This document shows positions 6,354-15,305 of a stretch of DNA of 64,000 bases, piece after piece. The notes beneath the pieces are model-generated. The model ran no database searches. It saw only the letters and a program-made list of their open reading frames with translations, and was not told the DNA's origin. The stretch spans positions 310,001 to 374,000 of the forward strand of contig NZ_JAAQYM010000006.1 of the NCBI RefSeq assembly GCF_012986595.1. The letters run 5' to 3'. Position numbers and translations under genes: made by a program. The DNA is from Pseudomonas koreensis. GTDB lineage: Bacteria; Pseudomonadota; Gammaproteobacteria; Pseudomonadales; Pseudomonadaceae. The first letter of the stretch is position 1. Each line of letters opens with the position of its first letter.

Positions 6354-9314
6354 ATGGACACCCTCAAACACCTTAGTCGCGACGCGCTCGAGTCCGAGGT
6401 ACGGAGATTGCGCGCCGCGCTGGAAAACACTCAGGTCGACTCGCGGAACGTCGACATTGAGCAAGACATGGCGGCACAACTGCGCGCCAGTCGAGTCGCG
6501 CTCGCCCGCAGTGAGGCGCGTCAGCGTGCGGTTTTTGAATGTGCGGTGGATTTTGCGATGGTCGTCACTGACCCCGCCGGACGCATTACCGAGTGGAACA
6601 GCGGCGCGACCAATGTGCTGGGCTGGACGGCTGAAGAAGTTCGCGGCCAGAGCGCAGCCTGCTTCTTCACGCCAGAGGATCGCGCCGCCGGCCGCGTCGA
6701 ACAGGAAATGCAGCGCGCCCTCGTCGAAGGCCGGGCGCACGATGAGCGTTGGCACCTGCGCAAGGGCGGCGAGCCATTCTGGGCGTCCGGGGAGCTGATG
6801 CCGCTCTACGATGAAGACCAGACTCATCTGGGATTCGTCAAAATCCTGCGCGATCGCACCCAGGAACATTTGTTCGGGCGCGCCATGATCGACACCCAGG
6901 AACGCTATCGACTGGCCGTCAAGGCGACCAGCGATGCGGTGTGGGACTGGGACCTGCAAACCAACCAGATCATCTGGAACGAGGCGCTGCAGCAGGCTTA
7001 CGGTTTTGCCCTGGACCACGTTGATGCCAGCGGCGACTGGCGGCTGACGCGGATTCATCCGCAGGATCAGGCGCGGGTGCAGGCATCGATTCGTGCCGCC
7101 ATCGACGGCGACGGCACGACGTGGAGCGCGGAATACCGCTTCTGTCGTGAGGACGGTTCCTATGCCGAGGTGCTCGATCGCGGCCACTTGATCCGCAACC
7201 CCGCAGGCAAGGCCGAACGGATGATCGGCGCGATGCTCGACATGACCCGCTCGCGCAGTGCCGAAACCGCGCTGCGCCGCAGTGAAGAACGTTTCAGCAC
7301 CATTCTGGAAACCATCGAGTCGGCGTTTGCCATCGTCAAAGTCAAATTCGATGCCGACGACAAGCCCGTCGACTATTACTTCGTCGAGGCCAACCCGGCG
7401 TTCGAACACCAGTGCGGGGTCAACCTGCGCGGTAAATGGGTAACCGAGTTCGCGCCCAATCTGGAAAGCTTCTGGTTCGAAACCTACGGCCACGTGGCCA
7501 AGACCGGCGAACCGGCCAACTTCGAGAGTTACGCCAACACCTTTGAACGCTGGTTCGACGTGCGCGCGGTGCGAGTCGGCGATCCGGCCGACCGGCAGAT
7601 TGCAATCCTGTTCAACGACGTCACCGAGCGGCGCGACGCCGAGGAACGCTTGCGCGCCAGCGAGGCCATCGCAAGGGAGAACGTCGAGCGCGTGCAACTG
7701 GCCCTCGCGGCCGGTGCGATTATCGGCACCTGGCACTGGGACCTGATCACCGATCGCTTTGCCGTGGACGAGGCGTTTGCGCGGGTCTTCGATCTTGCGC
7801 CGGCGCTGGGCCGCGAAGGCCTCAGCCTCGAACAAGTGATCACCACCGTGCACCCCGACGACCGCGACGGCCTGACCCGCGCGATCAACGAAGCCATTGG
7901 CCGCGGCGGCGCTTACTCGCACCAGTATCGTGTGCGCCGGGCGGACGGCAACTATCAGTGGATCGAAGCCAACGGCCGCGTGGAATGCGCGGACAACGGT
8001 GCGCCGCTACGTTTTCCCGGCGTGCTGATCGACGTCGAAGAGCGGCGCAATGTCGAGGCCGAGCGCGACCGTGCCATCGCTGCGCTGCGGGCGCTCAACG
8101 ACACCCTTGAACAACGGGTGTCATCGCGCACCGCGGAGCTGATGCAAGCCGAGGAAAAACTGCGCCAGTCGCAGAAAATGGAAGCGGTCGGCCAACTGAC
8201 AGGGGGCCTCGCCCATGACTTCAACAACCTGTTGGCGGGCATTTCCGGCGCGCTGGAATTGATGGGCGCGCGGATCACTCAGGGCCGCCTGGGCGAAGTC
8301 GACAAATACATGGTCACCGCCCAGGGCGCAGTCAAACGCGCCGCCGCCCTCACCCACCGCCTGCTGGCGTTCTCCAGGCGGCAGACCCTCGATCCACGGC
8401 CAACCGACGTCAACCTGCTGATGACTGGCATGACCGAACTGATCCAGCGCACGGTGGGCCCGAGCATCCTTCTGGAAACGATTGGCTCGCCGGTGCTCTG
8501 GCCAACGCTGGTCGATGCCAGTCAGCTGGAAAACGCCTTGCTCAATCTGTGCATCAATGCCCGCGATGCAATGCCTGACGGCGGACGCATCACCATCGAA
8601 ACGGCCAATCGCACGATGGACGCCGAAACCGCCCGCGCCATGGACATGCCCGAGGGGCAGTATCTGTGCCTGTGTGTGACCGATACCGGCACCGGCATGT
8701 CGGCCGAAGTCATCGCCAAGGCCTTCGACCCGTTCTTCACCACCAAACCGCTGGGCCAGGGCACGGGGCTGGGGCTGTCGATGATCTATGGGTTCGCCAA
8801 ACAGTCCGGGGGCCAGGTCCGTGTGCATTCGCAGGTCGGCCAGGGCACCACGATGTGCATCTACCTGCCGCGTTACCTGGGCGAGCCGGCGCAAAGCCAG
8901 GATGATAAGGACACTGCACCGGCAGCAGTGCCCAAGGCCGGCGAAACCATTTTGGTGGTCGACGACGAACCGACGGTGCGCGCGTTGCTGACCGAAGTGC
9001 TCGGCGATCTTGGCTACAACGTGATCGAGGCTGCCGACAGCGTGGTCGGGCTGAAGGTGTTGCGATCCGACGCGCAGATCGACTTGCTGATCACTGACGT
9101 CGGCTTGCCGGGCGGCATGAACGGCCGGCAACTGGCCGATGCCGGCCGGGAGATCCGCCCGAACCTGACGACCCTGTTTATTACCGGGTATGCAGAAAAC
9201 GCCGTGATTGGCGCCGGTCAGCTCGGCCCCGGGATGCAGGTGCTGACCAAGCCCTTTGCGGTCGACACGTTGGTGGCGCGGGTCAGTGACCTGATGTCGG
9301 TACGCGCCGAATGA
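6354..9314 (+). CDS. Multi-PAS hybrid sensor histidine kinase with receiver domain
   Basis: 986 residues and apparently no membrane segment, so a cytosolic sensor. In order: short coiled coil (1-60), PAS around 60-170, PAS/PAC 180-300, PAS 310-430, PAS 435-570, coiled coil, HisKA with phospho-acceptor His621 in GGLAHDFNNLLAG, HATPase with DTGTGMS and GTGLGLSMIYGF, and a C-terminal receiver with Asp915 in LLITDVGLPGG. Such HWE/NtrB-like hybrid kinases phosphorylate their own receiver and then an unknown partner. It lies 171 bases after the photolyase and 55 before tspO, so light or redox sensing is possible but speculative. An AGGTG ribosome site precedes the start. Confidence 0.88.
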   Translation: MDTLKHLSRDALESEVRRLRAALENTQVDSRNVDIEQDMAAQLRASRVALARSEARQRAVFECAVDFAMVVTDPAGRITEWNSGATNVLGWTAEEVRGQSAACFFTPEDRAAGRVEQEMQRALVEGRAHDERWHLRKGGEPFWASGELMPLYDEDQTHLGFVKILRDRTQEHLFGRAMIDTQERYRLAVKATSDAVWDWDLQTNQIIWNEALQQAYGFALDHVDASGDWRLTRIHPQDQARVQASIRAAIDGDGTTWSAEYRFCREDGSYAEVLDRGHLIRNPAGKAERMIGAMLDMTRSRSAETALRRSEERFSTILETIESAFAIVKVKFDADDKPVDYYFVEANPAFEHQCGVNLRGKWVTEFAPNLESFWFETYGHVAKTGEPANFESYANTFERWFDVRAVRVGDPADRQIAILFNDVTERRDAEERLRASEAIARENVERVQLALAAGAIIGTWHWDLITDRFAVDEAFARVFDLAPALGREGLSLEQVITTVHPDDRDGLTRAINEAIGRGGAYSHQYRVRRADGNYQWIEANGRVECADNGAPLRFPGVLIDVEERRNVEAERDRAIAALRALNDTLEQRVSSRTAELMQAEEKLRQSQKMEAVGQLTGGLAHDFNNLLAGISGALELMGARITQGRLGEVDKYMVTAQGAVKRAAALTHRLLAFSRRQTLDPRPTDVNLLMTGMTELIQRTVGPSILLETIGSPVLWPTLVDASQLENALLNLCINARDAMPDGGRITIETANRTMDAETARAMDMPEGQYLCLCVTDTGTGMSAEVIAKAFDPFFTTKPLGQGTGLGLSMIYGFAKQSGGQVRVHSQVGQGTTMCIYLPRYLGEPAQSQDDKDTAPAAVPKAGETILVVDDEPTVRALLTEVLGDLGYNVIEAADSVVGLKVLRSDAQIDLLITDVGLPGGMNGRQLADAGREIRPNLTTLFITGYAENAVIGAGQLGPGMQVLTKPFAVDTLVARVSDLMSVRAE

Positions 9315-9369
9315 ACAGCCGTTGCGACGCTACAATCCAAGCAGACTGGCTGCGGCCAAGGAGTGATAA

Positions 9370-9834
9370 ATGGTGACCTTTGTGATTTTCCTGATTGCCT
9401 GCGGTGCGGCGGCAACCACCGGCGTGATATTCAAACCCGGACCCTGGTACGAAGCGCTGAACAAGCCCAAATTCACCCCGCCCAACTGGGTGTTCCCCGT
9501 GGCCTGGACGACGATCTACCTGCTGCTGGCCTGGGTCGGCTACCGCTTGACCCTGATCGCTGGCGCTGAGCAGGTGCTCGCCTTGTGGGCGGCGCAGATT
9601 GCCTTGAATACGCTGTGGACGCCGGTGTTCTTCGGCGCGCAACGGATATTCGCGGCGATGGTGATTCTTGTGCTGCTGTGGCTGGTCGTCGCCGCGATGG
9701 TGGTCCTGGCCTTGCGCCTGGATGTGATCACCGGGTTGCTGCTGTTTCCTTATCTGGCCTGGCTGTGTGTGGCTGCGGCGTTGAATTTTTCGATTCTGCG
9801 CAACAACCGGAGCGATGACCGACAGCTGTCATAA
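9370..9834 (+). CDS. tspO: TspO/MBR family tryptophan-rich sensory protein
   Basis: 154 residues with five predicted membrane helices, the normal TspO architecture. The diagnostic FKPGPWYEALNKPKFTPPNW block follows helix 1, and WAAQIALNTLWTPVFFGAQR is the tetrapyrrole-binding region between helices 3 and 4. TspO binds porphyrins and haem and promotes their photo-oxidative breakdown or signals oxygen and stress. A strong AAGGAG ribosome site at about 9358 sets the start. The place directly after the photolyase operon and PAS kinase fits photooxidative stress, although no shared transcript can be proved. Confidence 0.93.
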   Translation: MVTFVIFLIACGAAATTGVIFKPGPWYEALNKPKFTPPNWVFPVAWTTIYLLLAWVGYRLTLIAGAEQVLALWAAQIALNTLWTPVFFGAQRIFAAMVILVLLWLVVAAMVVLALRLDVITGLLLFPYLAWLCVAAALNFSILRNNRSDDRQLS

Positions 9835-9964
9835 CTCGCAATTTTCCTGACAAAAAGCCTGTTTTGCAGGCATTGGAAAAATCCTGCCAGCCCGTTGAAA
9901 GCGCAAGTCCCCGCTCAGGGCGGGGATTTCGCAATGAACAACAGTTCATTACTGAATTAGTGAT

Positions 9965-9993
9965 TTAACTAGGTAGTTACCTATCTATATAAT
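9965..9993 (+). promoter_or_regulatory. gcd promoter with embedded palindromic operator
   Basis: A perfect -10 TATAAT (9988-9993) lies 17 bases after TTAACT (9965-9970), a modest -35. The spacer contains the perfect inverted repeat TAGGTA-GT-TACCTA (9970-9983). A dimeric repressor bound there would block RNA polymerase at gcd. The promoter is visible; the regulator is unidentified. Confidence 0.6.
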
Positions 9994-10022
9994 GCACGTC
10001 TCAACTCAACGGGACATTCAAC

Positions 10023-12428
10023 GTGAAGCAGAGTCAACGCCTCTCAGGCATATCAAAATTCATTCTGGTCGGATTGGGCGTGATCATCGCCCTCCTCGGC
10101 TTGGCACTTGCTGCTGGCGGCGTGAAATTGGTCAGCCTGGGAGGCTCCTGGTACTTCCTGGTGGGTGGACTGGTGATGGCGGTTTCCGGTCTGCTGATCG
10201 CTCGCTACAAAACTTCCGGCGCCTGGTTGTTCGCCGCGTTCCTGGTGGGCACGGCGATCTGGGCGGTGAGCGATGCCGGGCTGGTGTTCTGGCCGGTGTT
10301 CTCGCGCCTGTTCATGTTCAGCGCCGTGGGCCTGGCGGTGACGCTGGTCTACCCGCTGCTCAAGCGTGCCAACGGTGGCGTGCCCGGTCGCGGCGCCTAC
10401 GGCGTTGCCGCTGTGCTGGCTGTGGGGCTGGCCGTGGCTGCGGGCAACATGTTCGTGGCGCACCCGACTGTCGCCGCTACCGGCACGGGCCCGGGCCTGA
10501 CCCCGGTTGAGCCAGAGAAGGCGCAGAAAGACTGGGCGCACTACGGCAACACCGAAGGCGGCAGCCGCTTCGCTGCGCTGGACCAGATCAACCGCAACAA
10601 CGTCGATAAGCTGCAAGTGGCGTGGACTTACCATACCGGTGACGTCGCCGAGAGCGATGGCAACGGTGCTGAAGACCAGCTCACCCCGCTGCAGATCGGC
10701 AACAAGGTGTTCATCTGCACGCCGCACAACAACCTGATCGCGCTGGATGCCGACACCGGCAAAGAGCTGTGGAAGAACGCGATCAACGCCAAGTCGAAAG
10801 TCTGGCAGCGCTGCCGTGGCATGGCGTATTTCGATGCGACCAAAACCATCGCGCAGCCAAGCAACTCGAGCATCATCGAAGCCAAGCCTGCGCCGGCCGC
10901 CAACTGCGAGCGCCGCTTGCTGACCAACACCATTGATGCACGCCTGATCGCGGTCGATGCCGATACCGGCGAGTTCTGCCAGGGTTTCGGCAACAACGGC
11001 CAGGTTGACCTGAAGGCCGGTCTGGGTGACGTGCCGGACAGCTACTACCAGCTCTCCTCCGCTCCGCTGATGGCCGGCACCACCGTGGTGGTTGGCGGTC
11101 GCGTGGCCGACAACGTGCAGACCGACATGCCGGGCGGCGTGATCCGTGGTTTTGACGTGATCACCGGTGCCATGCGCTGGGCCTTCGACCCGGGCAACCC
11201 GCAGGATAAAAAGGCTCCGGCCGACGGTAGCACCTATGTACGCAGCACGCCGAACAGCTGGGCGCCGATGTCCTACGACCCGGCGACCAACACCGTGTTC
11301 CTGCCGATGGGCAGTTCGTCCACCGACATCTACGGTGTCGAGCGCAGCAAACTCGATCACACCTACGGCGCCTCGATTCTCGCGCTGGACGCCACCACTG
11401 GCGATGAGCGCTGGGTGTTCCAGACCGTGCACAACGACCTGTGGGACTTCGACCTGCCGATGCAGCCGAGCCTGATCGACTTCGACAAGGACGGCAAATC
11501 CGTTCCAGCGCTGGTCATCGGCACCAAGGCCGGGCAGATCTATGTCCTGGATCGTGCTACCGGCAAGCCGCTGACCGATGTCAAAGAAGTCCCGGTCAAA
11601 GCCGCGAACATCCCGAACGAACCTTACTCGCCAACCCAGCCAAAATCGGTGGGCATGCCGCAGATCGGCGCGCAGCACCTGACTGAATCCGACATGTGGG
11701 GCGCAACCCCGTACGACCAGTTGCTGTGCCGGATCGATTTCAAATCGATGCGTTACGACGGCCTGTACACCGCACCAGGTACCGACAAATCGCTGAGCTT
11801 CCCGGGTTCGCTGGGCGGCATGAACTGGGGCAGCATCTCCACCGACCCGGTCCACGGTTTCATCTTCGTCAACGACATGCGCCTGGGTCTGTGGATTCAG
11901 ATGATCCCGTCGCAGAACAAGGCTCAGGCCTCGTCCGGTGGCGAAGCGCTGAACACCGGCATGGGCGCGGTCCCGCTCAAGGGCACGCCGTATGCGGTGA
12001 ACAAGAACCGCTTCCTGTCGGTCGCCGGCATTCCTTGCCAGGCCCCGCCGTTCGGCACCCTGACCGCCATCGACATGAAGACCCAGAAAGTCGCCTGGCA
12101 GGTGCCGGTCGGCACCGTTGAAGACACCGGGCCCCTGGGCATCCGCATGCACCTGCCGATCAAGATCGGTCTGCCAACCCTCGGCGGCACCCTGTCGACA
12201 CAAGGTGGCTTGATCTTCATCGCCGGCACCCAGGACTTCTACCTGCGCGCCTTCAACAGCGGCAATGGCGAAGAAGTGTGGAAAGCGCGTCTGCCCGTCG
12301 GCAGTCAGGGCGGGCCGATGACCTACGTTTCGCCGAAAACCGGCAAACAGTACGTCGTCGTCACCGCCGGTGGTGCACGCCAGTCGACCGATCGCGGCGA
12401 CTACGTGATGGCCTACGCCTTGCCGTAA
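10023..12428 (+). CDS. gcd: Membrane-bound PQQ-dependent glucose dehydrogenase
   Basis: 801 residues starting at GTG. Four or five N-terminal membrane helices (about 10-140) anchor a periplasmic eight-bladed quinoprotein domain starting near DWAHYGNTEGGSRFAALDQI and ending KQYVVVTAGGARQSTDRGD. It oxidises glucose and other aldoses to lactones in the periplasm and passes electrons to ubiquinone, needing PQQ and Ca2+. Length and blade signatures match Pseudomonas Gcd. It is followed 104 bases later by the porin oprB, the usual pairing for the periplasmic glucose oxidation route. The alternative quinate/shikimate dehydrogenase is less likely given oprB. Confidence 0.93.
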   Translation: MKQSQRLSGISKFILVGLGVIIALLGLALAAGGVKLVSLGGSWYFLVGGLVMAVSGLLIARYKTSGAWLFAAFLVGTAIWAVSDAGLVFWPVFSRLFMFSAVGLAVTLVYPLLKRANGGVPGRGAYGVAAVLAVGLAVAAGNMFVAHPTVAATGTGPGLTPVEPEKAQKDWAHYGNTEGGSRFAALDQINRNNVDKLQVAWTYHTGDVAESDGNGAEDQLTPLQIGNKVFICTPHNNLIALDADTGKELWKNAINAKSKVWQRCRGMAYFDATKTIAQPSNSSIIEAKPAPAANCERRLLTNTIDARLIAVDADTGEFCQGFGNNGQVDLKAGLGDVPDSYYQLSSAPLMAGTTVVVGGRVADNVQTDMPGGVIRGFDVITGAMRWAFDPGNPQDKKAPADGSTYVRSTPNSWAPMSYDPATNTVFLPMGSSSTDIYGVERSKLDHTYGASILALDATTGDERWVFQTVHNDLWDFDLPMQPSLIDFDKDGKSVPALVIGTKAGQIYVLDRATGKPLTDVKEVPVKAANIPNEPYSPTQPKSVGMPQIGAQHLTESDMWGATPYDQLLCRIDFKSMRYDGLYTAPGTDKSLSFPGSLGGMNWGSISTDPVHGFIFVNDMRLGLWIQMIPSQNKAQASSGGEALNTGMGAVPLKGTPYAVNKNRFLSVAGIPCQAPPFGTLTAIDMKTQKVAWQVPVGTVEDTGPLGIRMHLPIKIGLPTLGGTLSTQGGLIFIAGTQDFYLRAFNSGNGEEVWKARLPVGSQGGPMTYVSPKTGKQYVVVTAGGARQSTDRGDYVMAYALP

Positions 12429-12435
12429 GCCGCGG

Positions 12436-12492
12436 TGCCCGTTTGAACAACGGGCACGTCCCTTTGAGCGCGGCACCTGAGGGTGCCGCGCC
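12436..12492 (+). terminator. Two intercistronic hairpins between gcd and oprB
   Basis: GTGCCCGTT/AACGGGCAC (12436-12444, 12450-12458) and GCGCGGCACC/GGTGCCGCGC (12469-12478, 12483-12492) are perfect stems. No T-run follows, so they more likely stabilise the gcd mRNA end or attenuate read-through into oprB than act as full terminators. Confidence 0.55.
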
Positions 12493-12532
12493 GCTTTCCG
12501 ATATCGCTAAAGATTTGCGCAGGAAGATCTCC

Positions 12533-13822
12533 ATGTTTCGTTTTACTCAATCCGCCTGGGTCAACGGTGTGCTGTTGGGCCTGACCTGCAGCGCCGCCCT
12601 GCCCGCCCTTGCCGACACCGACGCGAACCTGTTCACCCGCAATACCCTGACCGGCGACTGGGGTGGCCTGCGGCACCAGATGGACGAAGACGGCGTCAAG
12701 TTTACCGGCGACTACACTGGCGAAACCGCCTACAACGCTGACGGCGGCCTGCACCGTTCGGCCCGTTACTCGCAGAACATCAAGCTTGGCGTGCAATTCG
12801 ACCTGAGCAAGTTGTCTGGCGTCGACAACGCCGGCAAGGTGCAACTGACCATCAACGACCGCCGCGGCAACAGCGCCTCCGAAGATCTGGTCGGCAACCG
12901 TCTGCCGATTCAGGAAAACTACGGTGGCCTCTACACCCGCCTGACCGAACTCAGCTACGAGCGCAGCCTGTTCACCCCGGCGCTCAACGTGAAGCTCGGT
13001 TACATGGCCATGGGCAACGACCTCGGCGGCCTCGACAGCGGCATTCTCTGCAACTTCATGAACGCCGGTTTCTGCGGCCATCCGCTGAACATGTCCGGCG
13101 GCAGCGGCTGGACCAATTACCCCAACGCGCACTTGGGCGTGCGCGTGAAGTACGACCTGTCGCCGTCCTGGCAACTGCGCGTGGCGGCGTTCAACGTCGA
13201 TCCCGAGAGCAACGGCAACTCCAGCCGCGCCTGGCATCTGGGGCCGAAACACACCACTGGCACCGTGGTGCCGATTGAGCTGGTGTACAAGCACGCGGGT
13301 GAATTGCCCGGCGAGTACAAGGTCGGCTACTACTACGACAGCTCCGACGTGAAACGCATCGGCAGCGATAAAGAAGTGTCCGGCCGTGGCGGTCATTACC
13401 TGCTGATCGATCAAGCCGTATGGCGCTCGCCGTCGTCCGAGGGCCGCAGTCTGCACGCTTTCGGCCAGTACTCGGCGGCCAGCGAAGCCGCTTCGCCGTT
13501 CAGCAAGTGGTACGGCACCGGTCTGGTGCTGTACAAACCGTTCGAGGGGCGCCCGCGTGACACCGTTGCGCTGGGCTACGGTCGCGCCGTGCCGAACCCG
13601 CGCAGCCGCGATCTACAGCAGGACGCCGCACTGGCCAACGGTACGCCGTTGCCGAATCTGGACAGTGGCGAGCAGTTGATCGAACTCGGCTACGGCTACC
13701 AGGCCACCCCGTGGCTGACGCTGCGCCCCAACATGCAATACATCATCGAGCCGGGGGCGTTTTCCGGGCAGGACATCGACAACGCGCTGGTGTTTGGCTT
13801 GCAGGTCAAAGCTTCGCTTTGA
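12533..13822 (+). CDS. oprB: Carbohydrate-selective porin OprB
   Basis: 429 residues with start at 12533, which opens a clear Sec signal peptide ending PALADTDANL. The mature protein shows the OprB pattern: LTGDWGGLRHQMDEDGV near the N-terminus, many alternating amphipathic beta strands and the C-terminal strand ALVFGLQVKASL. It forms a 16-stranded outer-membrane channel for glucose and other sugars and supplies the periplasmic Gcd enzyme encoded just upstream. An AGGAAG ribosome site lies before the start. A longer in-frame reading from 12278 overlaps gcd and lacks a signal sequence, so it was not chosen. Confidence 0.93.
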   Translation: MFRFTQSAWVNGVLLGLTCSAALPALADTDANLFTRNTLTGDWGGLRHQMDEDGVKFTGDYTGETAYNADGGLHRSARYSQNIKLGVQFDLSKLSGVDNAGKVQLTINDRRGNSASEDLVGNRLPIQENYGGLYTRLTELSYERSLFTPALNVKLGYMAMGNDLGGLDSGILCNFMNAGFCGHPLNMSGGSGWTNYPNAHLGVRVKYDLSPSWQLRVAAFNVDPESNGNSSRAWHLGPKHTTGTVVPIELVYKHAGELPGEYKVGYYYDSSDVKRIGSDKEVSGRGGHYLLIDQAVWRSPSSEGRSLHAFGQYSAASEAASPFSKWYGTGLVLYKPFEGRPRDTVALGYGRAVPNPRSRDLQQDAALANGTPLPNLDSGEQLIELGYGYQATPWLTLRPNMQYIIEPGAFSGQDIDNALVFGLQVKASL

Positions 13823-13894
13823 GCCGACTGGCAGGTCCGCAGACGATAAAAAAACCGGCGCAAATGCCTAATGCTGTTCACCTAAGCCCGACAC

Positions 13895-13929
13895 TGTGAC
13901 TGTGACTGTGACTGTGACTGTGACTGTGG
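13895..13929 (+). repeat. TGTGAC tandem repeat
   Basis: Five perfect TGTGAC hexamers followed by a partial copy. It runs directly into a REP element. Likely a polymorphic short tandem repeat formed by slippage. Confidence 0.9.
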
Positions 13930-13999
13930 CGAGGGAGCTTGCTCCCGCTGGACTGCGTAGCAGTCCCTCTTTTGGGGCCGCTTCGCGACCCAGCGGGAC
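13929..13999 (+). repeat. REP element downstream of oprB
   Basis: A folded unit: GGGAGC-TT-GCTCCC hairpin, then CCCGCTGG (13944-13951) pairing with CCAGCGGG (13990-13997) around an inner GGACTGC/GCAGTCC hairpin. The same sequence family occurs at 44730-44841. Typical Pseudomonas REP. The region 13823-14112 otherwise shows no gene. Confidence 0.8.
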
Positions 14000-14112
14000 T
14001 TATCGTCTGCAAATTGTCGTAACCAAGAGTCTCACTGAACAGCGAACCTTTACCCCCAAATCATCGTCCGAGCTAAGGCGTTAACGCTTACCGCTCGCTG
14101 CGAGGTTTCCGT

Positions 14113-15015
14113 TTGAAAGCTGCCATCGTCAAAAAATACCGTCTGATCATCAAGACCATGGGCTATGTCGGCTGGTCGCTGTTCTGGCTGTTGCTCTGGG
14201 ACATCGCCGTCACCGTCGACTTCATGTTGTTCCTCAACGCCAAGATCAACCTGCCGTTGATGCCCCTGACATTGCTGGGTTCGGCGCTCGTGGTGCTGAT
14301 CAGTTTCCGCAACAGCAGCGCCTACAACCGTTGGTGGGAAGCGCGAACGCTGTGGGGCATGATGATCAACAACTCCCGCAGCTTCGCCCGCCAGGTGCTG
14401 ACGCTGCTGGATGACCCCGATAGCGAGGTGAATCCGCTGAAGGCGACGCTGTTGCGCCGCCATGTGGCCTACGTCAATTGCCTCGCGGCGCATCTGCAAG
14501 GCCAGCCATGCCCGGAGGAAGTCCGCGCATTCATCCCGGCAGATGAGTTCGCCCGCAGCGGCACTACCAACAACTTTGCCAACGACATCCTCACCGGTTC
14601 CGCGTCCTTGCTGGCCCGGGAATACAAGGCCGGGCGCCTGGACAGCATTCGTCTGGCGCGGCTGGAATCGACGATGGTCGAGCTGTCCAACAGTCAGGGC
14701 GGCATGGAGCGCATTGCCAACACCCCGCTGCCCTACCCTTACGTGTATTTCCCGCGCCTGTTTATCTCGCTGTTCTGCCTGATCGTGCCGGTGGGGCTGG
14801 TGGAATCACTGGGTTGGTTCACCCCGCTCGCCTCGACGGTGGTGGGCTTCATGCTGCTGGCGATCGAACGCATCGGCACCGACCTGCAAAGCCCGTTTCG
14901 CCATAGCGAGCATCAGATCCAGATGGAAGCCCTGTGCGAAACCATCGAAAAAAACCTGCAGTCGATGCAACGTGATTCGTTGGGGGAAGTGCGCAGGGTT
15001 AAAGAAACGGCTTGA
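14113..15015 (+). CDS. Bestrophin-family ion channel (YneE-like)
   Basis: 300 residues beginning at TTG, with GAGG eight bases upstream as the ribosome site. The bestrophin signature SFRNSSAYNRWWEARTLWG is near residues 60-78, and LPYPYVYFPRLFISLFCLIV precedes the last membrane helices, matching prokaryotic bestrophins such as KpBest. These are pentameric inner-membrane channels; bacterial members are cation-selective, unlike the animal chloride channels. Four membrane segments are visible. Monocistronic, facing the Lys-rich gene. Physiological role unknown. Confidence 0.88.
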   Translation: MKAAIVKKYRLIIKTMGYVGWSLFWLLLWDIAVTVDFMLFLNAKINLPLMPLTLLGSALVVLISFRNSSAYNRWWEARTLWGMMINNSRSFARQVLTLLDDPDSEVNPLKATLLRRHVAYVNCLAAHLQGQPCPEEVRAFIPADEFARSGTTNNFANDILTGSASLLAREYKAGRLDSIRLARLESTMVELSNSQGGMERIANTPLPYPYVYFPRLFISLFCLIVPVGLVESLGWFTPLASTVVGFMLLAIERIGTDLQSPFRHSEHQIQMEALCETIEKNLQSMQRDSLGEVRRVKETA

Positions 15016-15032
15016 AAACAAGCTTAGGGGAA

Positions 15033-15053
15033 GCTAGGGCGTAGAGCCCTAGC
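15033..15053. terminator. Convergent-gene hairpin
   Basis: GCTAGGGC-GTAGA-GCCCTAGC, a perfect 8-base stem between the bestrophin gene and the oppositely oriented Lys-rich gene. Symmetric, so it could serve both strands; no long T-tract is present. Confidence 0.5.
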
Positions 15054-15065
15054 GAGTTGCAGCGA

Positions 15066-15305
15066 TCACTTTTTCTTTTTCGCCGGCTTGTCTGCCTTTT
15101 TGGAATCCTTGGCCTTTTCCGGCTTGCTATCGGCTTTCTTCGCAGACTTCTTCGGTTCGGCGTCTTTCTTCTTGTCTTTCTTGTCGGAAGACTTTGAAAG
15201 CGCCGAGGCCGCCGCAGACTTCTTGGCCGGTGACGACTTTTTGTCTTTCAAGTCCTTGCTGGCTTTCGAAGCGTCATCTTTGCTTTTCTTCTCGTCTTTA
15301 GCCAC
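15066..15305 (-). CDS. Small Lys/Ala/Ser-rich basic protein (histone H1-like composition)
   Basis: 79 residues from a GTG start at 15305, with GAGGTGG as ribosome site upstream. About 40 percent of residues are lysine, arranged in runs such as KKDKKKDAEPKKSAKK and ending ADKPAKKKK. There is no membrane segment. The composition recalls the AlgP and eukaryotic H1 C-terminal tails, which bind DNA or RNA nonspecifically, but the PAAKP repeats of AlgP are absent. The open frame extends upstream to 15674 without a start context; that part looks non-coding. Function is unknown; nucleic-acid binding is inferred from charge. Confidence 0.65.
   Translation of the reverse strand: MAKDEKKSKDDASKASKDLKDKKSSPAKKSAAASALSKSSDKKDKKKDAEPKKSAKKADSKPEKAKDSKKADKPAKKKK

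Noticed and set aside
10053..12476. 807-residue open frame antisense to gcd
   Set aside because: GC-rich shadow of a well-supported gene; the translation is His/Arg/Gln-rich with no family features.
13895..13929. Possible CRISPR-like array
   Set aside because: Repeats are six bases long with no spacers; it is a simple tandem repeat.
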